The notes under the pieces were generated by a model. It was given only the letters and a program-made list of their open reading frames with translations, had not been told where the DNA came from and searched no databases. A stretch of DNA of 64,000 nucleotides from Euwallacea fornicatus (taxonomy: Eukaryota > Arthropoda > Insecta > Coleoptera > Curculionidae): positions 5,332,001-5,396,000 of the forward strand of contig NC_089547.1 in the NCBI RefSeq assembly GCF_040115645.1. The letters run 5' to 3'. Both the position numbers and the translations under genes were made by a program. Shown here piece after piece: positions 1-11,219 of the stretch (position 1 is its first letter; each line of letters starts with the position of its first letter).

Positions 1-437
1 GTTACGTTTACGGGAAGCAGCAGCGCTTTCTTCAATCTGACAGAAGATACGTATTTGCCTGTCGTCATTGCAAAAACAAAAGAATGATGCCACGTTGCCA
101 TTCACTGGCGCTGCAGGTGATCGGATCGAAAGTTTCGCGTTGTCAAAATCTGTTTGACGAGTATTTGACGACGGTTGCTTCACTAAAAAAGATACCAGCA
201 GCTAGTTATATTCAACCGGGGGTTTCTGAATGCTTCCTGAGCTGCCGATACCGCGATTAGTGCGGGAAAATTCGTGGTACATTTGGCAACGTTTATTTCA
301 CTAACATGGACTCCCCCTACGTTTAAATAATAAAATTAAGTTTCCAAGAAACACCAAACGCGCCATTTTGTGTATGAAGCCACTGGAGCAATAATGAAAG
401 TGAACTTGTACATAGGAACAATTTTTCTATAACGTAG
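1..437. other. Intron or upstream sequence of the integrin gene
   Basis: No exon recognised here. The first visible integrin exon begins after an acceptor at 436-437, so this stretch is probably the preceding intron. The upstream exons lie outside the window. Confidence 0.5.
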
Positions 438-1618
438 GAAGGGGAGGGAATGCTCGGAAGCGTGCAGAGAAGAGGTGAGAGTTTGCAGGAAAGATGAAAA
501 CTCTCCTATTTGCTCCTCCAAGTAAGTGCCTGCACAAGGACCGATGGTTCGTCTGTCAGTTAGTCGTTAACCGGCAGTTGCCTCCGGCTAACCAGACAAA
601 AGGACCTGGTATAATGCACTGAGGGCTGACTTCAAATAAAATGTATGCGATTTGCAGTGGGGATTGCATTTGCGGTAAATGCACATGCAGGAAATCATTC
701 ACCGGGACTTACTGCGAGTTCGAATGCCCAATGAACAAAGCCCAGGAGATCTGCAATAACAAAGGCCAGTGCGTCGAAGGGGAGTGTAGGTGCTACGACG
801 GTTACTCCAACGATGACTGCTCATGCCCTACGGCAGTTGACCAATGCTTTTTGGGAGCAGGTAAAAGAGCAACAAAGTCACAAGTTGGAGAGTGTTTGGT
901 CTATAATGTAGATAGTGAGATCTGCAGCGGAAATGGCACATGCACATGCAATTCGTGCAAGTGCAAACCAGGGCACAAGGGCGACTATTGCGAAATGAAC
1001 ACCAATGAGGCTAAGAATGTGGTTTGCGAAATGTACGAGGAACCAGTCAAAAACTACTTTTTAAACAAAACAATAATTGACGACAAATCCAGTGTGACCT
1101 TAGAAAATAACTCTGTAAGCTTCCATAAAGTGGAAAACCTTACACTTTGCGGTAGGTTAATAGTCATTTGAATAATAAATACATAATGAGTTCATTAACT
1201 CAGGTGACAACCCGTGTTTGGTGGTGATCTTCGAGAGTGAATCCAGCAGATGTATCATACAATATTGCTACTATAAAGATACTAATGATATCATTCATGT
1301 GCCAATCAGAAAGAACTGTGACTTCACACTGAAAGCCATTGGATATGGATTTGGCATCGGTAAATTATATCCTCCCGTTTGTTACAGACTTAAAATGTAG
1401 ACCGCACCTTAGGGATCTTCGTTTCGATCATACTTGCAGGCTTAGTGATTATTCTGTTCAAAAAGTTTCAACTTTGGAGGGAGGAGAAGATCGAATTTGC
1501 GAAATTCAATGAACAAATTGAAAACTATAAAACGCAGAAAGCACACGAAATGAATCCCATTTATGTGTCTCCGGTAGTGAATTACGAGAATCCGCTTCAT
1601 TCCTCCTCGACACATTAG
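438..1618 (+). CDS. Integrin beta subunit, 3' part (beta-nu-like)
   Basis: C-terminal part of an integrin beta chain, a cell-surface adhesion receptor that pairs with an alpha chain. Visible exons are 438-521, 658-1151, 1204-1359 and 1401-1618, with all phases matching. Order: cysteine-rich I-EGF repeats (CSSNGDCICGKC spans the first junction), a membrane-proximal beta-tail region with further cysteines, one transmembrane helix (around IFVSIILAGLVIILF), then a short cytoplasmic tail. The tail has one canonical NPIY motif, where talin or PTB proteins bind, and ends in NYENPLHSSSTH. The usual second NPxY is degenerate and the membrane-proximal HDRRE is replaced by a WREEKIEF-like stretch. That divergence points to the insect beta-nu type rather than beta-PS, which is inference. 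The headpiece (PSI, beta-I, hybrid) is upstream of the window. The gene is tail to tail with the MFSD12-like gene. Confidence 0.9.
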
Positions 1619-1962
1619 ATTGCTTCATCGTCGGATTGTCTCTATGTAATAAAATCCTTCAAGGCTTGAGAAACGACGGAGAAATGTCGGTTATTGTATG
1701 GCAACAGAGAACGCAGCTTGACATTCAAATTCAAATTTTAAAATCGAACGACATTTCTCTTGTGGTCTCCTCATTGAGCAATAGCGTTAGTACCCAATTA
1801 GAATTAGTTTAATTTGGGTAAAACTGTGTATGTGCAATTCGTGACGCATGGTTCGAAACCGTACATTTTCTAATTTGTTGGCGTTTAAAAAGTGCAGATA
1901 TTCCAAATTAATGCAATAAAATGTACGCAATTGATAAGTTAAATATGGTGTATTAATCATTC
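1619..1962. other. Convergent 3' UTR space
   Basis: These 344 bases separate the stop codons of the integrin gene (+) and the MFSD12-like gene (-). AT-rich, with an AATAAA-like signal about 30 bases after the integrin stop (aataaa near 1648). The two 3' UTRs must be short or overlap. No other gene seen. Confidence 0.55.
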
Positions 1963-3201
1963 TCAACGTGGTAACCTTCCATTCCCTCGAATCTTCACCT
2001 CCAAAACCACCAAAGACGCGATTCCGACAAGTGACACGATGCCGCAAATGTAAGAGAGGACGTTTTCGTAGTAATGAGGACAGAGATTTTTAGGGGAGCA
2101 CTGGCTGTAAGTGAGCAATAATTTCGTAATCAAGTAAATGTTGCTCTGGAGAATATCTTACAAGTTTTGCACGAGCAACACGACGGCACCTGAAATCAAC
2201 TTGTCAGTGAAGGTAACTATGCTGTAAACTTGTCCTCCACCGTATCCGTTGGTTTTTACGAAGTTGGCAGTGAGGCAGAGACTGGCAATCATGGTCGAGG
2301 ATCCGCTGACACCTAAAATTTAGTATTGGAAACTGTATTGGAGAACTTCGTACAAATTTCTTAGGAAAGGTTTTAACCACCATTCCATCAGGAAAATCAC
2401 CAAAAACAGCTGCATACACCATTACGTCAAGGTTTCGTTTAAAAACCAATTTTAAAATTTGATTTTTTAATTTCTCATGATTTTTTCGTCTATACGACTG
2501 AATATAAGGTCTAATTCGTGCACGAACTGACCTAAAAATATGGCAATCGCATATAATTCCGCATCGGAATTGGGCGAAACTCCAGATCCAAGCCACACCG
2601 AAGCCATCAAACCCACGGCCCCTCCTATTAAATAAGTTATCTAGAAACGTCCAACTAAAGCATGAGGGTGATTATATAATGTGCTAGCTACTTTATCAGG
2701 GCAGTTCCGGCCTCTGCATTTCAAAAACACGGAGGTGATAAACGATGCAACGTAGACCACCAAAGGAATCGTAGCAATAGTTTGACGGATTTTCTCCTTC
2801 TCCACCACCTCGATCTCCGTCCTTTCGTCTAAATAAAGTGGGATATATACTAGATTCAGGATTATAAATAGCCTTGATGCCATGTACCTATAAAATATGT
2901 AATGTAAATTCGCCAAGCGCAGATGATGAGGTGTTTACGTTAAGGCGACTAAATAGATGATCGATTGTCTTAAGAAATGCTTTTCGTGGTTGTTGGAGTT
3001 TAGTTGGTTAGCGTCGTCCGTTTCGAGGAGAGCTTCATAGTCGGATATTTCGAAGGTTCCCAGGAGGCCGCAATAAAACAGTAGGGAGGTTATTATTCCT
3101 ATGAAGACAATGATGAGGGCGATTTCCTGGGAAAGAAATCTCAAGGATGTAAGGTGTTTTACGTTCACCATTATGTCTACATAATCCACTTTTTCTAGTT
3201 T

Positions 3202-3250
<49 letters not shown>

Positions 3251-3940
3251 TCGATATACTTCAGTTACGAACCTTAAACTTGTAAAAATCATTAGGCCCA
3301 ATAGCGCTGTTATCATCAGTTTTTAGTACCATTAAGGTAACCAGATACACAGTAATACTGCAGCAAACCGAGGCCGTATACCTAAAATCAAGAACTGAAA
3401 AACGGACATATTGCTTACACGCATCCAACCTTATGGCAGTCAAGTCCGAACTGTGACTATGACTCCTGCTTATTTCAGGAATAAGCGACAAATGGGCGAT
3501 TTGAACTATAGCCCAACCCACTTGAAACAGCATTATACTCAAAACATAATAAGTCAGAACTGAAGTGGTGAGTTCCCCGGGTTTAATAGAGAAGAGCAGG
3601 GAAAAGCCAGTGGCTACGGCTATGGTCCCCCCAAAATGCCACGCCCTGCGATCACCGGTACGGTCTATGGCCCAACCAGCAATAGGGGTCGCTATAGAGT
3701 CGACAACTTGACCTATTACAAAAAAATCACAAAAAGCTACTTTTCGAAGTTGTCTGCGCACTCACCAATCATGAGCAAGGTTCCGGCAGTGGTGCTTTTT
3801 ATATTGAGGACTACGTTGAGGTAGAATAAAGTGTAGGAGAACCACATCGCGGCGCAGAGGTCGTTGCAGACGTGTCCGAGACCGAAACTTACTTTCTGGA
3901 TTATGGAGCAGGTTGGGGTGAAAGGTTCGTCAAGGTTCAT
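1963..3940 (-). CDS. MFSD12: MFSD12-like major facilitator transporter
   Basis: Complete multi-pass transporter of the MFSD12 branch of the major facilitator superfamily. In vertebrates MFSD12 acts in lysosomes and melanosomes and is needed for cystine import; the substrate here is inferred. Exons in transcript order: 3766-3940, 3430-3712, 3273-3381, 2939-3126, 2692-2887, 2532-2640, 2162-2312, 1963-2104; together 450 residues with every phase consistent. Family signatures read directly: SFGLGHVCNDLCAAMWFSY near the start, then GQVVDSIATPIAGWAIDRTGDRR, the expected substrate-gate block after TM2, and late helices around ITYLIGGAVGLMASVWLG and MIASLCLTANFVKTNGYGGG. The start MNLDEPFTP at 3940 is preferred over an in-frame upstream codon that falls in a CA repeat. 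A CT/TA microsatellite sits in the third intron. Confidence 0.94.
3201..3250. repeat. Compound (CT)n(TA)n microsatellite
   Basis: About 12 CT units followed directly by about 13 AT units, inside an intron of the MFSD12-like gene. Confidence 0.97.
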
Positions 3941-3978
3941 GGTTCTAGTCGCAATAATCAAGTCGAAGACCGAAGGAA

Positions 3979-3999
3979 AGACACACACACACACACACA
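3979..3999. repeat. (AC)n microsatellite
   Basis: Ten uninterrupted AC units about 40 bases upstream of the MFSD12-like start codon, so in its 5' UTR or proximal promoter. Confidence 0.95.
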
Positions 4000-5995
4000 G
4001 GACTAAATTTCAGCTTGTTGCTAACACAAATAGGTCTTACAGCTCAAATGTGAACAAACCTTACTGCGACCAGTTTTTACCTTCATAGAAACGAGTAAGG
4101 TTTCTCCTGTGGATCACATTTCAAATCGGTACTGTTGGTTCAGACGTAATCTGTATGTTATATGAAAATCTGCACATATCGATACTTGCTTAATGACTTT
4201 GGGATCGATGTACTTTTAGCTCGGATTGTTGGAGAGGAGAGATATAAAAATTAAAACAAAAACACACATTTGTTTCTTTGTTTTAGTGGATAATCAGCGA
4301 TCTCGGCTTGGTGTTTAATTGCCTGAAAAAAACCCTCAGGACGTGCAAGTGAAAATGGACTTAAGGAGCAGGAATGGGGCGAGAGAGACAGGCCCCGGCC
4401 GTCGTGCTTAGTTATGAACACGGCGCATTTAATGCCCTATAAAGTTCTGAAGTCGTATTGTTCTCGGAAAACTCGAGAATTTTTCCTCGATCAAATTCTC
4501 TTTGCAATAAGAAACGTATTTTCCCATTCCGTCGGCGCGCGTTTGCGCAATGAAACTGCCGCCTTGAACCCGCAACCTTTCTCCCGTTTCGCTAAATCTG
4601 GAAACATCCAATTTATCGTTTTTAAGACCGGTCAGCAGTACCATTACCAAAACGCAAGTCGTACCAATGTCACCCCGCGGGCTATTCGGTCGAATATTGG
4701 CGCTGCGGCCAACACGACCGATACAAGTTCGATAGATCGGTAAACGGCACAATATTTGGATATTTTTTTTTCTTTAAACATGTTCCTGGGTACCCATTTT
4801 TTGCTACGTTCCAAACTTTGACCCGCGACGGTGTGGAGAAACTGGGTGTAATTGCCTTAAAAATCACTCAAATGCTCAGACGTGCAATGCATCAATCAAT
4901 TAAGTAAAACTATTAATTTCCTAATATAGCTATTATTCATATTAACTGTCTGATGCTCAGGATATCCCTTTCCCACGTTCATGAAGTGGGCATAAATTAG
5001 TGCAAAGTTTGCGCTTCTGGTGAAATTCACTTTTGAGACAATTTTATGACACATTTTGCCCCGAATGCCACGTTGCCCCGAGCATTATCGCTTCTTGCGC
5101 CGAAAAATTACGTAAAATGGCTCCACCCCAAACTGGCAACACGGCCTTGCTCTTATCGACCGAGGGGGCAATTTTCAATTCGGAACTCGATCTGCAGGAC
5201 TAGAATAGTTATTTGCCGTTATCCTTCACCTTAAATTTACGAATTTCTCTGTGTTCTTCGATTTATCTTTTGGTCAGTTGGCTTGTCCGGTGGCTACGTG
5301 AACGGCGGTTTGGCCATCGGCGATCGCTGCTTGTGTGTTGTTGTTCGCGGTTATAAATTTGAGTTTTCACTGACAACTGAGGTTAGTTCATCGGTGATGT
5401 CTGAGAGTGTACCCGAAGTGTACGTTTAGTGTACCCAAAAAGAGAAAACGCCTTTATGTAACGTTAATAGCTTCCTCACCGTTTATTAAGCTTCGATTTG
5501 CTGCCGGATAACACACTTCCAGTAGGGCAATTAGTAAAAACATTTAAGTGCATGGTAGCACTCTTGCCGCTTCACTTGGTTCCGCTCGCAGGCGGCACTA
5601 GGGCATTAGCAATTATTGCGTGCAATGCTCAAATAAATCAATGATTCTTCACTGCGGTGCTTTCTAATAAGCGGCAACGTGTGTTATGGCACTCTTTGTT
5701 GTGTCCTTCTGTTGTTTTTTTTTTATTTTTTTTAGAGAGAAAAAGGCGCATTTACGCTTGTTTACCTAAAAAAATTGCAGTTTTTCATCGCGTGCGATGG
5801 CCGGTAACATTTTAATAAGCAGTAATTCCATATTTCACAAAACCGAAACTGGCACGCAGGAGCGGACTAAGTTCCGGTGATTTACTTGGTCCGAATTAAC
5901 CAAAATAATTGGTATTGAAAGTGGATTTTCCCTTACAAAGAATAAAGAAATATAACTAAGAGAGAGGACACTTTGACAAAAATCTCCATTAGAGG

Positions 5996-6128
5996 AGTTT
6001 CGAACGTAGTCGCGCGGGACTCACGTCACGGCCGTGTAACTCGGCCATATTGACTGTTACGGAGCTTTGTCATCTGACGTCACATTGGCATTAACCGAGA
6101 ACAAATCTGAGCGACTACGTTCCAGACT
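5996..6128. repeat. Short inverted-repeat unit, MITE-like
   Basis: GAACGTAGTCGC at 6002-6013 is repeated exactly as its reverse complement at 6111-6122. Similarity extends a few bases outwards, giving roughly 18-base arms around a core of about 100 bases. The core contains a perfect TGACGTCA (CRE) palindrome at 6075-6082 and a second ACGTCAC. This could be a miniature transposon remnant or a fold-back regulatory element. No target-site duplication was seen. Confidence 0.5.
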
Positions 6129-9100
6129 GCGCAGCGGCAAATGTTTCAGGTGCGCTCTAACTTTTCCTTCTGTTCAAGGCCTCAAATAGGCGTAATTTCA
6201 TTAAAATTTAGAACGAATTCGGCAACAAATGTACCATCGTGTGCCCGGGAATACGCGCAGCATGGAGTGATGAAACTGAAACACGTTTCGTCATAAACTG
6301 CTTAAATTAAATAAAAATTGTTGTAAAAGGCTTGGAGAATAGTTTGATTTTGTAATTAGCGCTAATTTAGTATTGCGCACAAGAACTGTTATTTTTTTAT
6401 CATTTGATGGAGCAGAAGATTCAGCCTTGCATTAAAACAGGTTCGTAGGCACGTAGTTTTCTCCACAAAATAGCAGTTTTATTTACGATTTGATATTCGT
6501 TTGGCTCTATTACTAAATTTTTCATCACTATAAATAGGTGGCATATTTACAAATTCATTAGCTATAATGCTCGATTATTGGATAATAATTTAGATTCGTT
6601 AATTTATGCGGTGTTTATTGGGACTTCTCTAGGTTTGTCGCAGAACGAGGACCATTCGTACGTGAAAGAAAACGAAAACTAAATAAAAAAATTATGCTGC
6701 ATGACCGAGTGTGTGCGAGCCTCGCCCCTCACGCACGCCCCCTGGCGTTAGATTTCGCCTCACTCCCCTGCGTTCCCGAATTATTGCCCACAAAAAGTAC
6801 CGATCATCAACCATTCGATCCTGCCTACGCATCGCAACGCAGTGAAATATGCACGTAAGGCTCATTTCGAGCCATTTCTGAAATATCCATCCAACTTGAC
6901 CTCACTACTCCGCTAGAGAGCAATCATTTGGCATTTGAAATCTCGAAACGCGGTACCGCGATGCGGTACTATAGGCACTTTTCGCCTGCTCATTGCAAAT
7001 TGCAATACGAATATTATAGCAATGCATTTTGCACTTAATGCATTTGTTAATCGGTTACCTGCGGGGCTTTCACTAAAACTCATTGCTTTTACAAGATGGG
7101 TTCGTTCGTTGCAGTTGCGAGAGATCTGGCACCAGCATCGCGGAGAAAAACGCGAATTTCGTGCCAGGAGGAACCCGAAGGTTCCTCCGTGTCCCCCGTA
7201 CGTAGCGATAAAATAACGAGCGTTTTTCCTTAAAAATTCGCAATCCACAAAAAGCATCCATCCATCATCGAGGCATAAATAAAACCATGAGCACAATCAG
7301 TCGCTGGACTTTTAACCTCTCGCCTCCTGTATAAATGCCCATGCACAGATGGATGGGCATTGCCAAATAGTATCCGAGTACTACCTAATCTAGCTCCACA
7401 CCAGATCGCCTTGGTTGGGTTCTTGCTGTAATCTTTCGCTGGTACTTAGTCCGCGTCTTTGGTGCTGAACAAAGTAATTGTACGAGGAAAGTACCCGCGG
7501 TTGGTACCATTGGTGTATAGTTCTCGCGACGGTTTCAAATGTGATTTAGTACTCACGGTCTTTGCCTGTGCCCGCAAACTGAATTTACGTGCTGAAGGAT
7601 AAGGGAGGAGAATTTTGCAGGTCAGTGACAAGATAGCTTTAGATGCAGGAGATTGGAGGATGGAGGAGACTGAGTGGAAGCTATTTGCTGCTTCAGATTG
7701 GTTCTGTGGTCACGTTGAGTTCTCGCGATGGCCCGCTAGCAACCAGCTAAAAGTAGCAAAATGAGCTCGTTCTCTCAGTATTCTTTAGAGCAGGTGAAGG
7801 TGACTTCTCTCGGCAAAGGAGGTCTTTCTAGGATTCCCATTTGGGTGTTACGAACTTTTTAACTTTTCGAGATCGTCACGTGGGCTTAGTGAGTCTAGCC
7901 CCGTCTCGATACCCGCCAAACTCGCCCTGTTCTCAGATTTTGTCGAGTAGATCATGCCCTGCTACCCCGTCCAACAGCTTCCAGGCAAATTAGTAAAATC
8001 TCGATGTTTGCTCTAAATTCGATGTCTCTTTACATGTCTTTAATTTCGTTATTAGAAATCATGTTGAACATGCGCTCTCTAAGGCAACACACTCAACATG
8101 TAAGTGTTAAAATTCTTCGCGCGTTTGTGTCGTAAAAGTCCGTTATTACAAAACATTGATTAAATCTATGTATTTCGTGTACGTGGTTTTGCGAAAGTAC
8201 CTAAAATTGAGCTATACAGGAGTCAAAATGTAACCTTGAAGAACCGACCAGATGCACTTTTTTCTCAATTCGCTACTGCCCGAGGATTGGTGTCAAGACA
8301 ATAAAGTCATTTAGGTATCACCTTGAAACGGACTGTTAATGTCAAGTTAATTATTAAATTTGGAAACCATATACGATACGGTCGAAATGGACTTTGGGCA
8401 AAGAGAACACACTGCTTAGTGAATAATTAAATTCTAAACTGAACCAAGTACTCACCGACCTAAATTGCCCATAAAACTGATGACCGCTACACTGACATCC
8501 ATGGAACTCTAAAGTTCCACCTGGTAATGGAATGAAGGCAATATTAATAATGTTTTTTGCTTAATTACGCACTTGCAGTGAGCATTTTTACACGTTCAAG
8601 ATGGCTCGTTTCGGGCCATAAGACCATTAAAATCGTTTTGAAATAACGCACGTCCTTGAAAAGTAGACTCGAGTTACAGCAATTCACCCATTGGCCTTTA
8701 TTCAGATCAAAAATCGGCAACACTGGAACGGTCTCGTGTCTCTGCGCCCTATTGGTTCTTGGAAACTCGCTATTGACAATAGGAGTGACGTCACGACGAC
8801 CGCTTTGCAACAGGGCCATGTTGCCCGGCTGGGAAAAATCCTAACTTCGGGAAAAATGTATAATCGTTTAAATGGCGCAACAAATTGATTCAATTCGCAA
8901 AATTGAACGGCCGAGAGTGGCCCCTAGCTAAAATAACAAGTCATGTAAATGCAATATGTCAAAAATAAAAATACGTGTTTATTAATTGAATAAAATTAAA
9001 AGTAAATGTTTTTGGCATAGTTGCCGTTTACTTAATTTGTCGACATTTTGGTGTAATATGGTGTTGTACTCCTTGTTCGTGAATTTTGGCGGGAAAAATT

Positions 9101-9199
9101 CGTCTTCTCGAAAACTAAAATTGTGCTCTGCATTATTTATTATCGCGTTATTATTATTATTATTGTTGGTATCACGTCCAAGTTCTTAAACTACTGTGT

Positions 9200-9203
<4 letters not shown>

Positions 9204-9246
<43 letters not shown>
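9204..9246. repeat. (TA)n microsatellite
   Basis: About 21 consecutive TA units upstream of the first SDR gene. Confidence 0.97.
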
Positions 9247-9249
<3 letters not shown>

Positions 9250-10012
9250 TGCACATTAAATGACAATGAATTTAATTTGATGCAGGGAAATGTCAACGTG
9301 CTAATACTACTCACACACTTGATACTCCTTTGACGTAGTTCTCGTTAAATTATGAAGTTTTAAATTAATTTCCCGAGTAATAAATTATTAATATTACCAA
9401 ATGTGATTTGCACTTAATATTGTTAGAAAAACACATAATTACCACTAAGTACACAGTGTATGTTTCAAGGTTTGTCTTAACATCACCAGCCTGATATAAC
9501 ACTAATTTGTTATAATTAAAGAAACACGTAAAATAATTGCATTTTCTTACCGACATAAAAGTAAAACTTCTCTATTTAACCGATTTTCTACGTTTAAAAG
9601 TATTCGAGATCCCCACGTTGAGTGTCAAATTTAGGACAGTTTTTATACCGCTAAGGACGCCCTGAACTGAATATCCTATCTATCAAAACCTATGGCAAAA
9701 CTTCATGATATAATTATTGAAGAAATGCGTGAGATGGTTGCTATAATAAACCAGCATTGTTTCCCTCGCAGTTAAGTTTCACATCAATTGTGGCAACAAC
9801 GCAGATGTCACTTTGCTGTAATATGCTTTCTTGGCAGATGTGGCAGCCATATTGCTTTGCCCTTGATTCTTTCGCACAGAGTTGCTGAGCAACCTTTCTT
9901 GCTAATGGCTCTTCATCTCGTCAAACACTTTATAATTAACTTTTATTTCAGATAACTCTAGCCATCTTGCCGCCGAAGACCTCTAGTGCGTAATGAATTG
10001 TTGAACGTTAAA

Positions 10013-11178
10013 ATGAATTACGTGATGGAACAAAGACCCTTCGTGCCTTCATGCCCGATGCCCGCTCTTTCGGAGGAAACGCCTTTTCCCTCGAGGAGGG
10101 AACAGAGGCTGCTAAAATCAACTACAGATGTTGTAATGTTTTTACTAGTGTCTCTCTTCTATATCCTAAAGAGCGTCTACAAATACCTCCTGCCCCTCAA
10201 GTACAAGAAACAGAAAGAACTGAGTGGGGAGGTGGCTTTGGTTACTGGAGGGGGTTCCGGGCTTGGACGGTTGATGGCTTTAAGGCTGGCCAAACTGGGA
10301 GTCAAGGTTGTTCTGTGGGACGTCAGTGCGCAAGGTAAGGGCTTAAATTTGTTGCCCCGAAAGGCAACGTAGCGTTGCTCATTTGTCACGAGAAAATGTT
10401 AACTTCGATCAGAATTCGTGCTGTTCCGGTCTGTTTAAAAAGTCTGTAGTTTCACTAATCGCTAATAACCACGGAAATAATGCATTATTATTGTCTGCGC
10501 GTTCGTAATTTACATTCGTTTATATTGTTTAAAAATTCTATAAACATGACTAACAATCAATGGAAAATCAATTTCAACTAGCGCGCAAATCTCAGCGAAA
10601 TCGCGAAAAGCTGGCAACACAGCCAGGGCGAATGGACATTCCCTTTTTTTTTTATCAATGTCAAGCGGTTGACAAGCGAACGTCAGAGGGTCGCCATTAG
10701 ACTAAATTTAAATTTCCTTTAGGGGATTTTACGACTGCAAGAAGAATTCCTAAATTGTTGTTCGTTATTACGATGTGATCGCGTTATGTGTTCGTTTATT
10801 ATGTCTACGCAAATCCGCTTCAAATGGTTCCAACCTCGAACAGGTCTTGCAACCGAATTCCTTACGGACCGTAACCCAGAAATGATTTTCCAGAATGAAG
10901 CAGAAAGATACGCAGTTTCACAATTTAATGTGGGGCCTATGGCGATCGCGAAACGAGCTCTTGGTTAATGGCATTCTTCAGAATTGTCTAAGACGATTTA
11001 TTCAATTTTAAGAGAATTGCCTTCGCTGTTGGATGCTGCTCCCACTCGATCAAGAATTCGTCGTCTACTCGTCCATTATTCCAACAATGTTTGACTTTGC
11101 TTTTACTCATATTAACCTTAATTTAATTGCCGTTTATTTAATCACTTTTTACTTCGAATTTAATGCCTGGTCCTCATG

Positions 11179-11219
<41 letters not shown>

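Larger units (their letters stand above)
3941..10012. other. 6-kb gene-poor intergenic region
   Basis: Lies between the divergent MFSD12-like gene (-) and the first SDR gene (+). I recognise no coding exon: the open frames are short and match no family I know. The 5' UTR exons and promoters of both flanking genes probably lie here. An acceptor at about 9950 (tttatttcag) sits 60 bases before the SDR start codon, which implies at least one non-coding first exon further upstream. An AT-rich inverted-repeat element and a TA microsatellite are listed separately. Confidence 0.6.

Noticed and set aside
4414..4752. Overlapping frames of about 108 codons on both strands
   Set aside because: No family match and both strands open; no splice context.
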